This document shows positions 15,329 to 24,327 of a stretch of DNA of 64,000 nt, one piece after another. Position 1 is the stretch's first letter; the number at the start of each line of letters is the position of its first letter. The notes under the pieces are model-generated. The model did no database searches and was not told the origin of the DNA. It worked only from the letters and a program-made list of their open reading frames with translations. The stretch comes from Ruminococcus sp. NK3A76 (lineage in GTDB: Bacteria > Bacillota > Clostridia > Oscillospirales > Ruminococcaceae), in contig NZ_JMMA01000002.1 in assembly GCF_000686125.1 (NCBI RefSeq), positions 2,728,001-2,792,000 on the forward strand, written 5' to 3'. Position numbers and translations under genes: made by a program.

Positions 15329-17305
15329 ATGATAAAGATTACCGATTATGAGAAATTTGACAGAGAAAATGCCTATGACGGGGACGATCTGGGTGTCACG
15401 TTCCGTGACGGGAAGACTGTTTTCAAGACCTGGTCGCCGCTCGCAACGGGCGTTTATCTCAACCTCTACCTTGACGGTGAGGGAGACAATCTGATAGAAA
15501 CGCTCCCCCTCGAAAGGCTCGATCGGGGCGTGTGGTACATCGAGTTCTGGCGTGAGATGGACGGTGTATTCTACACCTATTCGTATGAATTTGATCACAT
15601 GAAGCGTGTTGAAACTATCGACATATATGCAAAAGCCGGCGGTGTAAACGGCAACAGGGGCGCTGTGATAGACCTGCGCTCGACCGACCCGGCAGGCTGG
15701 GAACGCACAGGCCGTGTGGAATGCCCGTCGGCGTGCGATGCTATAATCTACGAGTGCCATGTGAGGGATTTCTCGGCTGACGAGTCAAGCGGCGTTTCCG
15801 ACTGGGAGAGAGGGCGTTTTCTTGCCTTTACCAAGTCGGGCACAAAGTGCGGAAATGTCTCCACCTGCCTTGACCACCTGATAGAGCTCGGCATAACCCA
15901 CGTTCAGCTGCTGCCGATATTCGACTATGCGACGGTCGATGAGAGGATACCCTTCTCGTCGCAGTATAACTGGGGCTATGACCCGAAGAATTACAACTTC
16001 CCCGAGGGCTCATACTCAACAAACGCATCAGACTGCAAAAGGCGCATAAGAGAGCTCAAACAGCTTATCATGACGCTGCACGAGCACGGCATAGGCGTTA
16101 TAATGGACGTTGTGTACAACCACACATACTTTACCGAGGAATCGGCCTTCCACAAGTCTTTCCCCTACTACTACCACAGGCTGACACACGACGGCAAGTT
16201 CTCAAACGGCTCGGGCTGCGGCAATGAGACAGCCTCGAACCACGCTATGATGCGCAAGTTTATGATAGATTCCCTTAAGTTCTGGGCGACCGAGTATAAG
16301 CTCGACGGCTTCCGCTTTGACCTTATGGGGCTTCACGATATCGAGACTGTCAACATCATAAGAGACGAGCTAAACAAGATATCCCCCCAGATCCTCATGT
16401 ACGGCGAGGGCTGGACAGGCGGTGAATCACCCATGCCGTCAGACAAGCTGGCCTACAAGTGGAATTCCTACCAGTTCGGCAGAGTGGGGCTCTTTAACGA
16501 CAACCTAAGAGACTCGATAAAGGGCGGCACCTTCAACCAGTACGACAAGGGCTATGTTTCGGGTAACTTCAATGCCACAGGCGTTTTAAAGCGTGGCATA
16601 GTAGGCTCTGTGCCCCACTGGCAGCTAAAGGACGTAAACGAAGCGTGCTGGGCTTTTGAGCCGACGCAGGCGATAAACTACTGCGAAGCGCACGACAACA
16701 ACACCCTATGGGACAAGCTGTGCATCTGCTCAAAGCACGAGAGCCCGGTAGAGCGCAGAAAAATGGCAAAGCTCGCAGCGGCTATCACGATACTCTCGCA
16801 GGGCGTGCCTTTTATACAGCTCGGGCAGGATTTTCTCAGGAGCAAGCCGAGGATACTTGCCGAGGGCGAGCAGGCAAACGACATAAACATCTACGACCAC
16901 AACTCATACAACTCCCCCGACTTCACCAACGCCATTCGCTGGAACAAGAAGGAGGAGAACATAGACGTATTCAACTACTACAAGGCGCTCATCAGGTGCA
17001 GGCGCAACAACCCGCTTTTCCGCCTCAGCGTAAAGGGCGATGTTGAGAGATACCTGAGATTTTACGACTCAGGCTACAACGACCTTATCATCTACTCGCT
17101 GCGTGACGACAACGACGAGCTGATAGTTTACATCAACCCCTACAACGAGGACAAGTATTTTGACATACCCTACGGGCAGTATTACATACGCCTCAATGAG
17201 AACGGCAAGATGAACAAGTTCCCGATAAATCAGAAGCTGAGGATACCGGCTATCAGCTGCATAGTCATCAAAAAGCTCAAACAGCACCCGTATATCAGGC
17301 ACTGA
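15329..17305 (+). CDS. pulA: Type I pullulanase, GH13 debranching enzyme
   Basis: A 658-residue enzyme that hydrolyses alpha-1,6 links of pullulan, amylopectin or glycogen. N-terminal CBM48-like domain (about 15-110), then the GH13 barrel with YNWGYDP near residue 215, VIMDVVYNHT near 255, GFRFDLMG with the Asp nucleophile near 330, YGEGWTGG with the acid Glu near 360, and NYCEAHDNNT near 454. No signal peptide, so it acts in the cytoplasm on imported or stored glucan. ATG at 15329 with AGAGG 12 bases upstream; longer frames start in the repeat array and are rejected. The next gene begins 16 bases later and may be co-transcribed. Confidence 0.9.
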   Translation: MIKITDYEKFDRENAYDGDDLGVTFRDGKTVFKTWSPLATGVYLNLYLDGEGDNLIETLPLERLDRGVWYIEFWREMDGVFYTYSYEFDHMKRVETIDIYAKAGGVNGNRGAVIDLRSTDPAGWERTGRVECPSACDAIIYECHVRDFSADESSGVSDWERGRFLAFTKSGTKCGNVSTCLDHLIELGITHVQLLPIFDYATVDERIPFSSQYNWGYDPKNYNFPEGSYSTNASDCKRRIRELKQLIMTLHEHGIGVIMDVVYNHTYFTEESAFHKSFPYYYHRLTHDGKFSNGSGCGNETASNHAMMRKFMIDSLKFWATEYKLDGFRFDLMGLHDIETVNIIRDELNKISPQILMYGEGWTGGESPMPSDKLAYKWNSYQFGRVGLFNDNLRDSIKGGTFNQYDKGYVSGNFNATGVLKRGIVGSVPHWQLKDVNEACWAFEPTQAINYCEAHDNNTLWDKLCICSKHESPVERRKMAKLAAAITILSQGVPFIQLGQDFLRSKPRILAEGEQANDINIYDHNSYNSPDFTNAIRWNKKEENIDVFNYYKALIRCRRNNPLFRLSVKGDVERYLRFYDSGYNDLIIYSLRDDNDELIVYINPYNEDKYFDIPYGQYYIRLNENGKMNKFPINQKLRIPAISCIVIKKLKQHPYIRH

Positions 17306-17321
17306 GCGAGGAGGAGATATC

Positions 17322-18155
17322 ATGCGCTGCTATAAGTGTGCAACTGAATATGATGACAGCCTGAGTGCCTGCCCCAATTGCGGTGCGGCAGCGGCTGTGC
17401 CTGTTATACCCGATATATCTGCCGGAAAGCCTTCGGGCAGGGCAGCATCGCCTGTTAAAGAGCCAAAGGCCGTATCTCCCGTGATATCGCAGCAGGCCGT
17501 ATCTCCTGTCATAGAGCAGCAGCCGGAAGCGGCAGAAGAAACGCTCGCTGCAAGTCTTAAAAAGGCAAAGATGATAATAGCAGTGCTCTCGGCAGCACTT
17601 ATCATAATGACGGCAGCCGTCGTGATGCTGCTTATCGACCGCAGCAGCATCAAGGCAGAGAGCAATCCGGAAAAGCACCGCAACAGCAGCGTGTCTCTGT
17701 CCGATTCAAGTGCATACAAGCCCGGGCACACGACCAAGGGCTCATATGAAAAGTCAAACATCGCTGCACATATGGTCTTCGCCGCAGCGAACCAGTACGC
17801 CACAGAGCGTGAGATGGCAGGCGACCCGATACCCTACGGCGTAGTGTTCTCAAGTGCAGACATAGGCGTTACGAGCCCGAACATAATCGATGAATACGGC
17901 ACTGTCGAGAACCTGACCAACACCATTCGTGACAGCTTAGGCTACGAATACGGCAACTACGAGTGGGTCGTGACCTTCAACGGCGGTGTGCCGGTAGCTG
18001 TATACGCAGCCCCTGATATGTATTCCCTGAACATCGGCTCATACCCGACTGAGGCCTACAGTCAGAGCCTTATTTCCATGTCCGACGGCAAGGGCACAGT
18101 CTCCTACGAGTATGTTGACGAATACAAGTCGGCAAACGACATATACGGAAGCTGA
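17322..18155 (+). CDS. Zinc-ribbon membrane protein of unknown function
   Basis: A 277-residue protein: an N-terminal zinc ribbon with two CxxC knuckles (CYKCA and CPNCG, residues 3-20), a Pro/Ser/Val-rich cytoplasmic linker with PVI repeats, one membrane helix at about 88-108, and an extracytoplasmic domain at about 140-277 of mixed alpha/beta character. Such proteins are common in Firmicutes and usually have no assigned job. ATG behind GAGGAGGAGAT, 16 bases after the pullulanase stop. The extracytoplasmic domain was not recognised. Confidence 0.75.
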   Translation: MRCYKCATEYDDSLSACPNCGAAAAVPVIPDISAGKPSGRAASPVKEPKAVSPVISQQAVSPVIEQQPEAAEETLAASLKKAKMIIAVLSAALIIMTAAVVMLLIDRSSIKAESNPEKHRNSSVSLSDSSAYKPGHTTKGSYEKSNIAAHMVFAAANQYATEREMAGDPIPYGVVFSSADIGVTSPNIIDEYGTVENLTNTIRDSLGYEYGNYEWVVTFNGGVPVAVYAAPDMYSLNIGSYPTEAYSQSLISMSDGKGTVSYEYVDEYKSANDIYGS

Positions 18156-18176
18156 GAGCGCCTGCTTTTAGCAGGC

Positions 18177-18272
18177 TAAAAGAATAAAGAATAAAGAAAA
18201 AAGAATAAATAATAATAGAGGTATCGCCTTCGGCGATGATTTAAAATGTCATCGGTCGGGCGATACCTTTTT
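18177..18272 (+). repeat. TAAAGAA heptamer array and AGGTATCG hairpin R14
   Basis: Array of AAAGAAT units (18177-18217), then GAGGTATCGCC, an inner hairpin and GGGCGATACCTTTTTT. The long hairpin (18218-18272) with its T-run probably also ends the upstream transcript. Shares the GAGGTATCG start with R10 and, in diverged form, R13 and R15. Confidence 0.75.
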
Positions 18273-18303
18273 TATCCTGCTGTGGGCTTTTACTTACTTA
18301 TGC

Positions 18304-18332
18304 TTGATTTTTTATTGCATATATGCTATAAT
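18304..18332 (+). promoter_or_regulatory. Promoter for the glycerol-3-phosphate oxidation operon
   Basis: TTGATT (18304-18309), 17-base spacer, TATAAT (18327-18332), about 55 bases before the ATG at 18387. Confidence 0.8.
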
Positions 18333-18386
18333 TTATTATGCAAGCATCGAAAATTTTATGCAATTGACATATGGGAGGTAAGGATA

Positions 18387-19799
18387 ATGGTTGATGTTGT
18401 TATCATCGGCGCAGGGGCTGTCGGGTGTGCGGCGGCTATGGAGCTTTCAAGATACAGGCTCTCGGTGTGCGTTGTTGACAAGGAAAGCGATGTCTGCGAG
18501 GGCACTACCAAGGCAAATTCCGCAATAGTCCATGCAGGCTTTGATGCAAAGCCCGGCACTCTTAAGGCAAAACTCAACGTGCGTGGCAGCGAGATGATGG
18601 AGGAGCTGTCGAAGAAGCTGCAGTTTGCCTACATCAGAAATCAGGCAATGGTGCTCTGCTTTGACAAGAATGACCTGGGCGCTTTAGAGGAGCTAAAGGC
18701 CAAGGGCGAGAAAAACGGTGTCAGGGAGCTTAGCATAATAACAGGCGACGAGGCAAGAGCATTAGAGCCTAACCTTACTGACGAGGTGCAGGGCGCTCTG
18801 CTTGCAAAGACCTCGGCCATAGTCTGCCCGTTTGAGATGACGATAGCCTTTGCGGAGAATGCTTTGGCAAACGGTGTGGAGTTCAAGCTCTCGACCGCTG
18901 TCACCGGGATAGAGAAGACAGCGGAGGGTTTTGATATACAGACCACAAGGGGCAGCATTGAGGCAAAGACCGTGATAAATGCAGCAGGCGTATATGCTGA
19001 CAGGATACACGGCATGGTGTGCAAGACACCGCTTAAGATAATACCAAGAAAGGGCGAATATATGCTCATGGACAAGGAGAATGTGCCTACCGTGAGCCGG
19101 ACTATATTCCAGCTGCCGACGAAAATGGGCAAGGGCATACTCGTGACCCCGACAGTTCACGGAAATCTCCTTGCAGGGCCGACGGCGCAGGACATTGACG
19201 ACAAGGAAAACACCGCCACCACAGGCGAAGGCCTTGCAGAGGTAAGGGCAAAGGGCTCATTATCTGTCAAGAACGTGCCGTGGGGCAAGGTGATAACGAG
19301 CTTTACCGGGCTTCGTGCAGTCGGCGAGAGCGGAGATTTTATGATCGGTGAGAGCGACACCGAGGGCTTTTTTGATGCAGCAGGCATTGAATCCCCGGGG
19401 CTTACAAGTGCGCCTGCTATCGGTGAATACCTCTGCGAGCTGATAGCAAAGAGGATACCGCTTGAGCGGAAAGAGAGCTTTATCGACACAAGGCAGGGGC
19501 TTATACACTTTGCCCAGCTTGACGACAAGGCAAGAGATGAGCTTATAAAGAAAGACCCTGCATACGGCAAAATAGTCTGCCGCTGCTGCACAGTCACCGA
19601 GGGCGAGATAAGAGATGCTATCGACCGTCCGCTCGGGGCGACGACGCTTGACGGCGTAAAAAGGCGCACAGGTGCAGGCATGGGCAGGTGTCAGGGAGGC
19701 TTCTGCTCGCCGACAAGCATGGCGCTTATTGCCGAAAAGCTCGGCATAAAGATAGAAGCTGTCAGGAAAAACGGCGTTTACGAAAGCGAGGTGCGCTGA
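18387..19799 (+). CDS. GlpA-like FAD-dependent dehydrogenase with BFD domain
   Basis: A 470-residue FAD oxidoreductase related to anaerobic glycerol-3-phosphate dehydrogenase subunit A. N-terminal dinucleotide fold VVIIGAGAVGCAAA, a DAO-type domain to about residue 370, and a C-terminal Fer2_BFD-like segment with four cysteines (CRCC and GMGRCQGGFC) likely to hold a [2Fe-2S] cluster. ATG at 18387 with GGGAGG seven bases upstream. It is the first of three tightly packed genes with an FAD oxidoreductase and a DUF1667 protein, an arrangement known in Firmicutes next to glycerol kinase; no kinase is seen here. Likely reaction: glycerol-3-phosphate to dihydroxyacetone phosphate. Confidence 0.82.
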   Translation: MVDVVIIGAGAVGCAAAMELSRYRLSVCVVDKESDVCEGTTKANSAIVHAGFDAKPGTLKAKLNVRGSEMMEELSKKLQFAYIRNQAMVLCFDKNDLGALEELKAKGEKNGVRELSIITGDEARALEPNLTDEVQGALLAKTSAIVCPFEMTIAFAENALANGVEFKLSTAVTGIEKTAEGFDIQTTRGSIEAKTVINAAGVYADRIHGMVCKTPLKIIPRKGEYMLMDKENVPTVSRTIFQLPTKMGKGILVTPTVHGNLLAGPTAQDIDDKENTATTGEGLAEVRAKGSLSVKNVPWGKVITSFTGLRAVGESGDFMIGESDTEGFFDAAGIESPGLTSAPAIGEYLCELIAKRIPLERKESFIDTRQGLIHFAQLDDKARDELIKKDPAYGKIVCRCCTVTEGEIRDAIDRPLGATTLDGVKRRTGAGMGRCQGGFCSPTSMALIAEKLGIKIEAVRKNGVYESEVR

Positions 19800-19800
19800 T

Positions 19801-21078
19801 ATGAAGACGCAGTACAACATCATTATCATAGGCGGCGGCCCTGCCGGAATGGCAGCAGCTATAGGCGCTAAGGAAGCAGGAGAAGATGACATACTTATCC
19901 TTGAACGTGACAGCGTGCTCGGCGGCATACTAAATCAGTGCATACACAACGGCTTCGGCCTGCACACCTTCAACGAGGAGCTGACAGGCCCCGAATACGC
20001 CGAGAGGTTCGCAGTAAAGGTAAGTGAGCTTGGCATACCGTATGAGCTCAACACAATGGTGCTCGGTGTATCAGCGCTTGATGACGGCAGCAAGGCTGTA
20101 TCGCTCATAAGCCCGACAAGGGGCGCTGTGACGCTCACAGCAAAGGCCGTGATACTCGCTATGGGCTGTCGTGAAAGGCCGAGGGGTGCATTAAACATAC
20201 CCGGTTTCCGTCCGCAGGGGGTATACACCGCAGGCACGGCGCAGAAGCTCGTAAACTTAGAGGGCGCTCATGTCGGCAAGGAGGTAGTTATCTTAGGCTC
20301 GGGCGACATAGGGCTCATCATGGCAAGGCGCATGACATTGGAGGGGGCGCACGTTGCGGCCGTGGCAGAGCTTATGCCCTATTCGAGCGGCCTTAAGCGA
20401 AACATCGTACAGTGTCTTGATGACTACGGCATACCGCTGCTTTTAAGCCACACGGTAGTTGACATAAAGGGCAAGGAAAAGCTCGAAGGCGTATACATCG
20501 CCGAGGTAGACGAAAAGCGTGCGCCGATTCCCGGCAGCGAGGTATACTACCCCTGCGACACGCTGCTGCTTTCCTGCGGTCTGCTGCCAGAAAACGAGCT
20601 TTCTTTAGCCGCAGGCGTTGAGATAGACCCGAGGACGAACGGCGCATATGTAAACGACAGCCTGGAAACGAACATCGAGGGCATATTCTCCTGCGGAAAC
20701 GTGCTGCACGTTCACGACCTTGTTGACTTTGTATCAGAGGAGAGCCGGCGTGCCGGAGAGAATGCCGCACGCTGCATCAGAGAAGGCCGCAAGGACTCAG
20801 CAAATGAGGTCAGCGTGACTGTCGGAAACGGTGTGAGATACACTGTTCCCTCAAAGATAAACATATCCTCGCTGCCCGAGCAGACGCACATCAGGTTCAG
20901 GGTGACGGGAGTCTACAAGAATGTGAGCATAGTGATAAAGTCCGGCGAGACAGAGCTTCTGCGCCGCAAGAGCATGATACTCGTACCGAGCGAGATGCTC
21001 GACATAATACTTAAGCGTGAAAAGCTCGAAAATGTCAGCGAGGAGATAAACGTATATCTTGAGGAGGTGGGGTCATGA
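19801..21078 (+). CDS. FAD/NAD(P)-dependent oxidoreductase partner
   Basis: A 425-residue pyridine-nucleotide-disulfide-type oxidoreductase. FAD fold IIIIGGGPAGMAAAIGA at the N-terminus, second nucleotide fold VVILGSGDIGLIMARR near residue 163, and the closing FAD-contact segment EGIFSCGNVLHVHD near 295. It lacks the redox-active CxxxxC of lipoamide dehydrogenases. One base separates its ATG from the previous stop, and its own stop overlaps the next start (ATGA), so translation is coupled. Presumed electron transfer partner of the GlpA-like protein. Confidence 0.82.
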   Translation: MKTQYNIIIIGGGPAGMAAAIGAKEAGEDDILILERDSVLGGILNQCIHNGFGLHTFNEELTGPEYAERFAVKVSELGIPYELNTMVLGVSALDDGSKAVSLISPTRGAVTLTAKAVILAMGCRERPRGALNIPGFRPQGVYTAGTAQKLVNLEGAHVGKEVVILGSGDIGLIMARRMTLEGAHVAAVAELMPYSSGLKRNIVQCLDDYGIPLLLSHTVVDIKGKEKLEGVYIAEVDEKRAPIPGSEVYYPCDTLLLSCGLLPENELSLAAGVEIDPRTNGAYVNDSLETNIEGIFSCGNVLHVHDLVDFVSEESRRAGENAARCIREGRKDSANEVSVTVGNGVRYTVPSKINISSLPEQTHIRFRVTGVYKNVSIVIKSGETELLRRKSMILVPSEMLDIILKREKLENVSEEINVYLEEVGS

Positions 21079-21425
21079 CCAAGGAGCTTATATGCATAAA
21101 CTGCCCCATGGGCTGCGCTCTCACAGCCGAGGTAGAAAACAATGAAGTTATATCGGTAAAGGGCAACACCTGTCCGAGAGGTGAAAAATACGCAAAGACC
21201 GAGCTTATTGCCCCTGTACGCACAGTCACCACCACTATGATGACAGACAGCGGCAAGCCGATACCTGTAAAGACACAGTCACCTGTCCCGAAGGAGAAGA
21301 TATTCGATGTCGTAGCTGCAATAAAGGCACAGACTGCCCGGCTGCCGGTCAGCATGGGCGATGTGGTACTCTCCGATGCAGCAGGCACCGGGGTGGACAT
21401 AGTCTGCGGAAGGAGTATGCTTTAG
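21075..21425 (+). CDS. DUF1667 domain protein
   Basis: A 116-residue protein with four conserved cysteines in CINCPMGC and CPRG patterns, likely to bind iron-sulfur or zinc. DUF1667 genes regularly follow GlpA-like and FAD oxidoreductase genes, as here, where the ATG overlaps the previous stop by four bases. Possible third subunit of the dehydrogenase; mechanism not known to me. Confidence 0.85.
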   Translation: MTKELICINCPMGCALTAEVENNEVISVKGNTCPRGEKYAKTELIAPVRTVTTTMMTDSGKPIPVKTQSPVPKEKIFDVVAAIKAQTARLPVSMGDVVLSDAAGTGVDIVCGRSML

Positions 21426-21439
21426 GCAGGTGTAACGCT

Positions 21440-21870
21440 GCGCTCAGTGAATAGTGAATTGCGCCAAAGGCGTACACCCGAAGGGTCGAGGTGGCGCATG
21501 AGCCGACAAAGCCGGCTCGAAAGCCCCTCGGTGTACCCTATGGGAACGAGAGGGCTGCCTTGAAGGTAAGCACCCGGACGTTTCAGCTCAGGGCAAGGGC
21601 TTTGCCTATCCCTACGCTACGGTAGGGGGGCTTTCCGGTCGCCCCCCTGCGTCAGCGAAGCTGCCGCCACCCCCTTCGGGGATATCCCAACACTTACGAC
21701 AAGGAAGAAGAAGACGAAGACAGCCCACTTCGGACTTGCCTTTCCTCAGTCACATACCGCCCGAATGGGCATCTCGTCGGCGTAAGCCGACACCACAACT
21801 GTTACCTGTTACCTGTTAACTGTTAACTGACCAAGCGGCGCAATGCATTATGCATTATGCATTCTTAATT
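21440..21870. repeat. Heptamer-bounded mosaic element R6
   Basis: Left TGAATAG array (21446-21460), module shared with R1 (21479-21566), CTACGCTACGG/GGGGGG module (21598-21678), a 54-bp extra segment (21680-21733) absent from R1 and R2, GCCCGAATGGGC and TCGGCGTAAGCCGA hairpins, CACC, inverted CCTGTTA array (21797-21830) and a further inverted TGCATTA array (21842-21868). The right end abuts the terminator of the TraB gene. Confidence 0.85.
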
Positions 21871-21896
21871 AAAAAAGCCAGCCTTGCGGCTGGCTT
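21868..21896 (-). terminator. Terminator for the TraB/GumN operon
   Basis: 9-bp stem AAGCCAGCC / GGCTGGCTT with GCAA loop; on the minus strand it is followed by TTTTTTAATT. It begins six bases after the stop codon. Confidence 0.88.
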
Positions 21897-21902
21897 TTGC
21901 TG

Positions 21903-22979
21903 TTATATCTGCTCGACCGTGTAGCCTTTTTTCTGAAGGAGGTCGATTATGCCGCCTTCGTTCAAAAAGTGGGCAAGGCCTACCATGAAGAAGGTGTTGT
22001 TGTGCTCTTTTAAGAGCTTTTCGGCAGCGTCTGCCATGCCAGTGTTTCGGTCGTAGAACATCTCTTTAGCGTATTTCTCAAACAGCTTTTTCTGCTCGTC
22101 ATTTTCAAAGCCTTTGCTCTCGGCATCAAACTCGCCTGTGACAAGCTGTGTGACAGTTTCGATGTCGCCCGACTTCCACGCAGCGTACATCTCTCTGTTG
22201 TTCTCAACGACTGCCTCGTAGCTGTCGCCGTTGTATCCGCCAAGCAGCAGGTCATAAAGCTCGTCGGAGAAGTTCATCAGCATATCGAACTGGAAATCCG
22301 CCCCCTCGACCTCATATACCTCCTTGCCGTCTTCGTGCGCCTGAGTGCTCAGCGTGATGTCAAGCCCCTTGTACGGGTCGAGCCCGAGGGCTCTTACGAC
22401 ATACGTTTCGCAGACCGTCAGGAGCATCCACGGCTTGTATTTCTTGTACTTATCCATAGTGCCTGCACCGTCGGCTTTTTCTAAAAAGGCCGTCAGCCCG
22501 TCCACCGTCTCGGCAGAAAGGTGCTGCGCTATCGTCTCGCCGCTGTCGCTGTAGAGCGCCTGATTGGTAAGGTTCAGCTGCGTTGTAAGATCCTTGCTGA
22601 ATGCGTAGAGGTCCATTTCGCAGGCCACCACCTCGGCGGCGTTATAGCGCTCCGTTATCCTGTCAGGCAGGGGGTAGCAGTCATCACTGAGTGCGTGCAT
22701 AGTGCCTATGAGCGTCATCTCGTGGCCGTCGCTCGAAGTCACCTTCCACATAAGCGGCGTGATATCCTCATGCGTCTGCTCATCGGGCTGCGAGCTTGAG
22801 TCAGACACTGACGTATTATCCTGCGGCAGCGTCACGGTGGCACGGGTAGTGGTCGTGCTGCTGTCGTCTGACAAGCTGCTTTCAGATGATGACGAGCTGC
22901 TCCCTCCGCCTAAAGAGCAGGAGGTGAGCATCACGGCTGCCGTTATTAATGACAAAAACGCCTTTGTTTTTCTGAACAT
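21903..22979 (-). CDS. TraB/GumN-family lipoprotein
   Basis: A 358-residue lipoprotein: signal peptide with lipobox LTSC (Cys21), a Ser/Thr-rich linker to about residue 70, then a TraB/GumN (ChaN/Tiki-like) domain with the paired GTMH motif near residue 92 and GLAHF near 335. Tiki relatives are metalloproteases, and the His residues here would fit that. ATG behind AAGGAGAA. It follows the ABC permease gene by 22 bases and is probably the last gene of that operon. Substrate unknown. Confidence 0.85.
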   Translation of the reverse strand: MFRKTKAFLSLITAAVMLTSCSLGGGSSSSSSESSLSDDSSTTTTRATVTLPQDNTSVSDSSSQPDEQTHEDITPLMWKVTSSDGHEMTLIGTMHALSDDCYPLPDRITERYNAAEVVACEMDLYAFSKDLTTQLNLTNQALYSDSGETIAQHLSAETVDGLTAFLEKADGAGTMDKYKKYKPWMLLTVCETYVVRALGLDPYKGLDITLSTQAHEDGKEVYEVEGADFQFDMLMNFSDELYDLLLGGYNGDSYEAVVENNREMYAAWKSGDIETVTQLVTGEFDAESKGFENDEQKKLFEKYAKEMFYDRNTGMADAAEKLLKEHNNTFFMVGLAHFLNEGGIIDLLQKKGYTVEQI

Positions 22980-23001
22980 AATAGCATTCTCCTTAGAAGG
23001 C

Positions 23002-24327
23002 TTAGTCCTCGTTGCTTGCTTCCTTCTGCTTCTTCTTGCCGAAGGAGAGGGTCATGGTGAATATCCTGTCGCTTGTGAAGACCTTTACTGCAAAGCCCAT
23101 GCACACTACGAGAAGCACTGCCTGATATGCAAATCCGCCCCAGAAAAGCGACATCTTGCCGAGCATTACGTTCTGTGTTGCCATGAATGTATGTGTGAAG
23201 GGTATTGCGTATACCACATATTTGAGTGCCGGGCTAAGAGTTGAGATATCAACGAACATCGACAGCATATAGGGTATCATTGCGAGTAAGGATATAGGCA
23301 TTATGTAAGACTGTGCGCTCTTTGAATCCTTAACGAGCACGCCGAGCACGAGGGATACGGAAAGTGTGATAAGGATAGTCAGAAACATCTGTATGCCCAC
23401 CAGCACATAGTCGCCTACCGACATGGTAAGGCCTAAGTTTTTGAGTATCTCGTCAAGATTATCGACAGACTCAGAGGTCATGTTTGACAGCGAGCTTGTC
23501 ATCTTATTCATGCCGAACATATAAACTATCGCATTAAGGCCTGCAACAACGCCTGCTGCGAGCATCTTTGCAGAGAGCACCGAAAGTCTTGAAACAGGTG
23601 CAGAGAGCAGTGTTTCGAGGGTCTTGTCGAGCTTTTCGTTCGCAACTGCGTTGAGTATCATCTGAGAAGAATAGATAACGAGCACGAACACCATGATAGG
23701 CAAAAACATATTGCTCATCTGTGTTGCGCTGACAACGAGAGCTGCCGACACCTTCTCTGACTTATCGCCTACTATAGTTGTCTCCTCGACTGTAACAGGT
23801 GCTTCGAGCATTGTCACTTCCTTATCGAGAAGTGCGCCCGAGTTGACCTTTGATGAATAGAATGCGCTCTTTACAGCCGCATTGATAAGAGAAACTGCAT
23901 TTGACGAGCCTGTTGAAACGTTAGACATAGTCGAGAGCGAGTTCATCTTTGTGATATACAAAAGAGTAGCCTGCTCATTGTTTTCGATAGACTTTGAAAA
24001 GCCCTCGGGGATTATCACCACGTTTTTGATATCGAGCCTGTCAAGCTCAGATGCGTAGTCATCGCCCTTTACATCGACGTATTTTACATCGTTCTTTTCG
24101 CCGCCGGCAGGGTTTTCAAGGAAGCTGAGCACTGCCTTGGTGAATTCCGTGTCATCGAGGTTGCAGATAGTTATCTCGCCGCTTGCCTCCTGCGCTTCTT
24201 CAACTGCGCCTGACATGGCACTGCCTGCCATCACCATTGCTACGACTGTGAATATCATGGTCATAAGTGTGGTGAGCGTGAGCATTTCCTTAAGCTCTTT
24301 TTTGAAAAGGATCATGAATTTCATCAC
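23002..24327 (-). CDS. ABC-2 type permease, NatB-like
   Basis: A 441-residue permease: membrane helix at about 15-38, a large extracytoplasmic domain of about 130 residues, then five or six helices between about 195 and 425, as in NatB/YhgE-type ABC-2 exporters. Its first bases overlap the ATP-binding gene (ATGA), so subunits are coupled. NatAB of Bacillus exports sodium; the substrate here is not evident. Part of the operon ATPase, permease, TraB lipoprotein. Confidence 0.85.
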   Translation of the reverse strand: MMKFMILFKKELKEMLTLTTLMTMIFTVVAMVMAGSAMSGAVEEAQEASGEITICNLDDTEFTKAVLSFLENPAGGEKNDVKYVDVKGDDYASELDRLDIKNVVIIPEGFSKSIENNEQATLLYITKMNSLSTMSNVSTGSSNAVSLINAAVKSAFYSSKVNSGALLDKEVTMLEAPVTVEETTIVGDKSEKVSAALVVSATQMSNMFLPIMVFVLVIYSSQMILNAVANEKLDKTLETLLSAPVSRLSVLSAKMLAAGVVAGLNAIVYMFGMNKMTSSLSNMTSESVDNLDEILKNLGLTMSVGDYVLVGIQMFLTILITLSVSLVLGVLVKDSKSAQSYIMPISLLAMIPYMLSMFVDISTLSPALKYVVYAIPFTHTFMATQNVMLGKMSLFWGGFAYQAVLLVVCMGFAVKVFTSDRIFTMTLSFGKKKQKEASNED

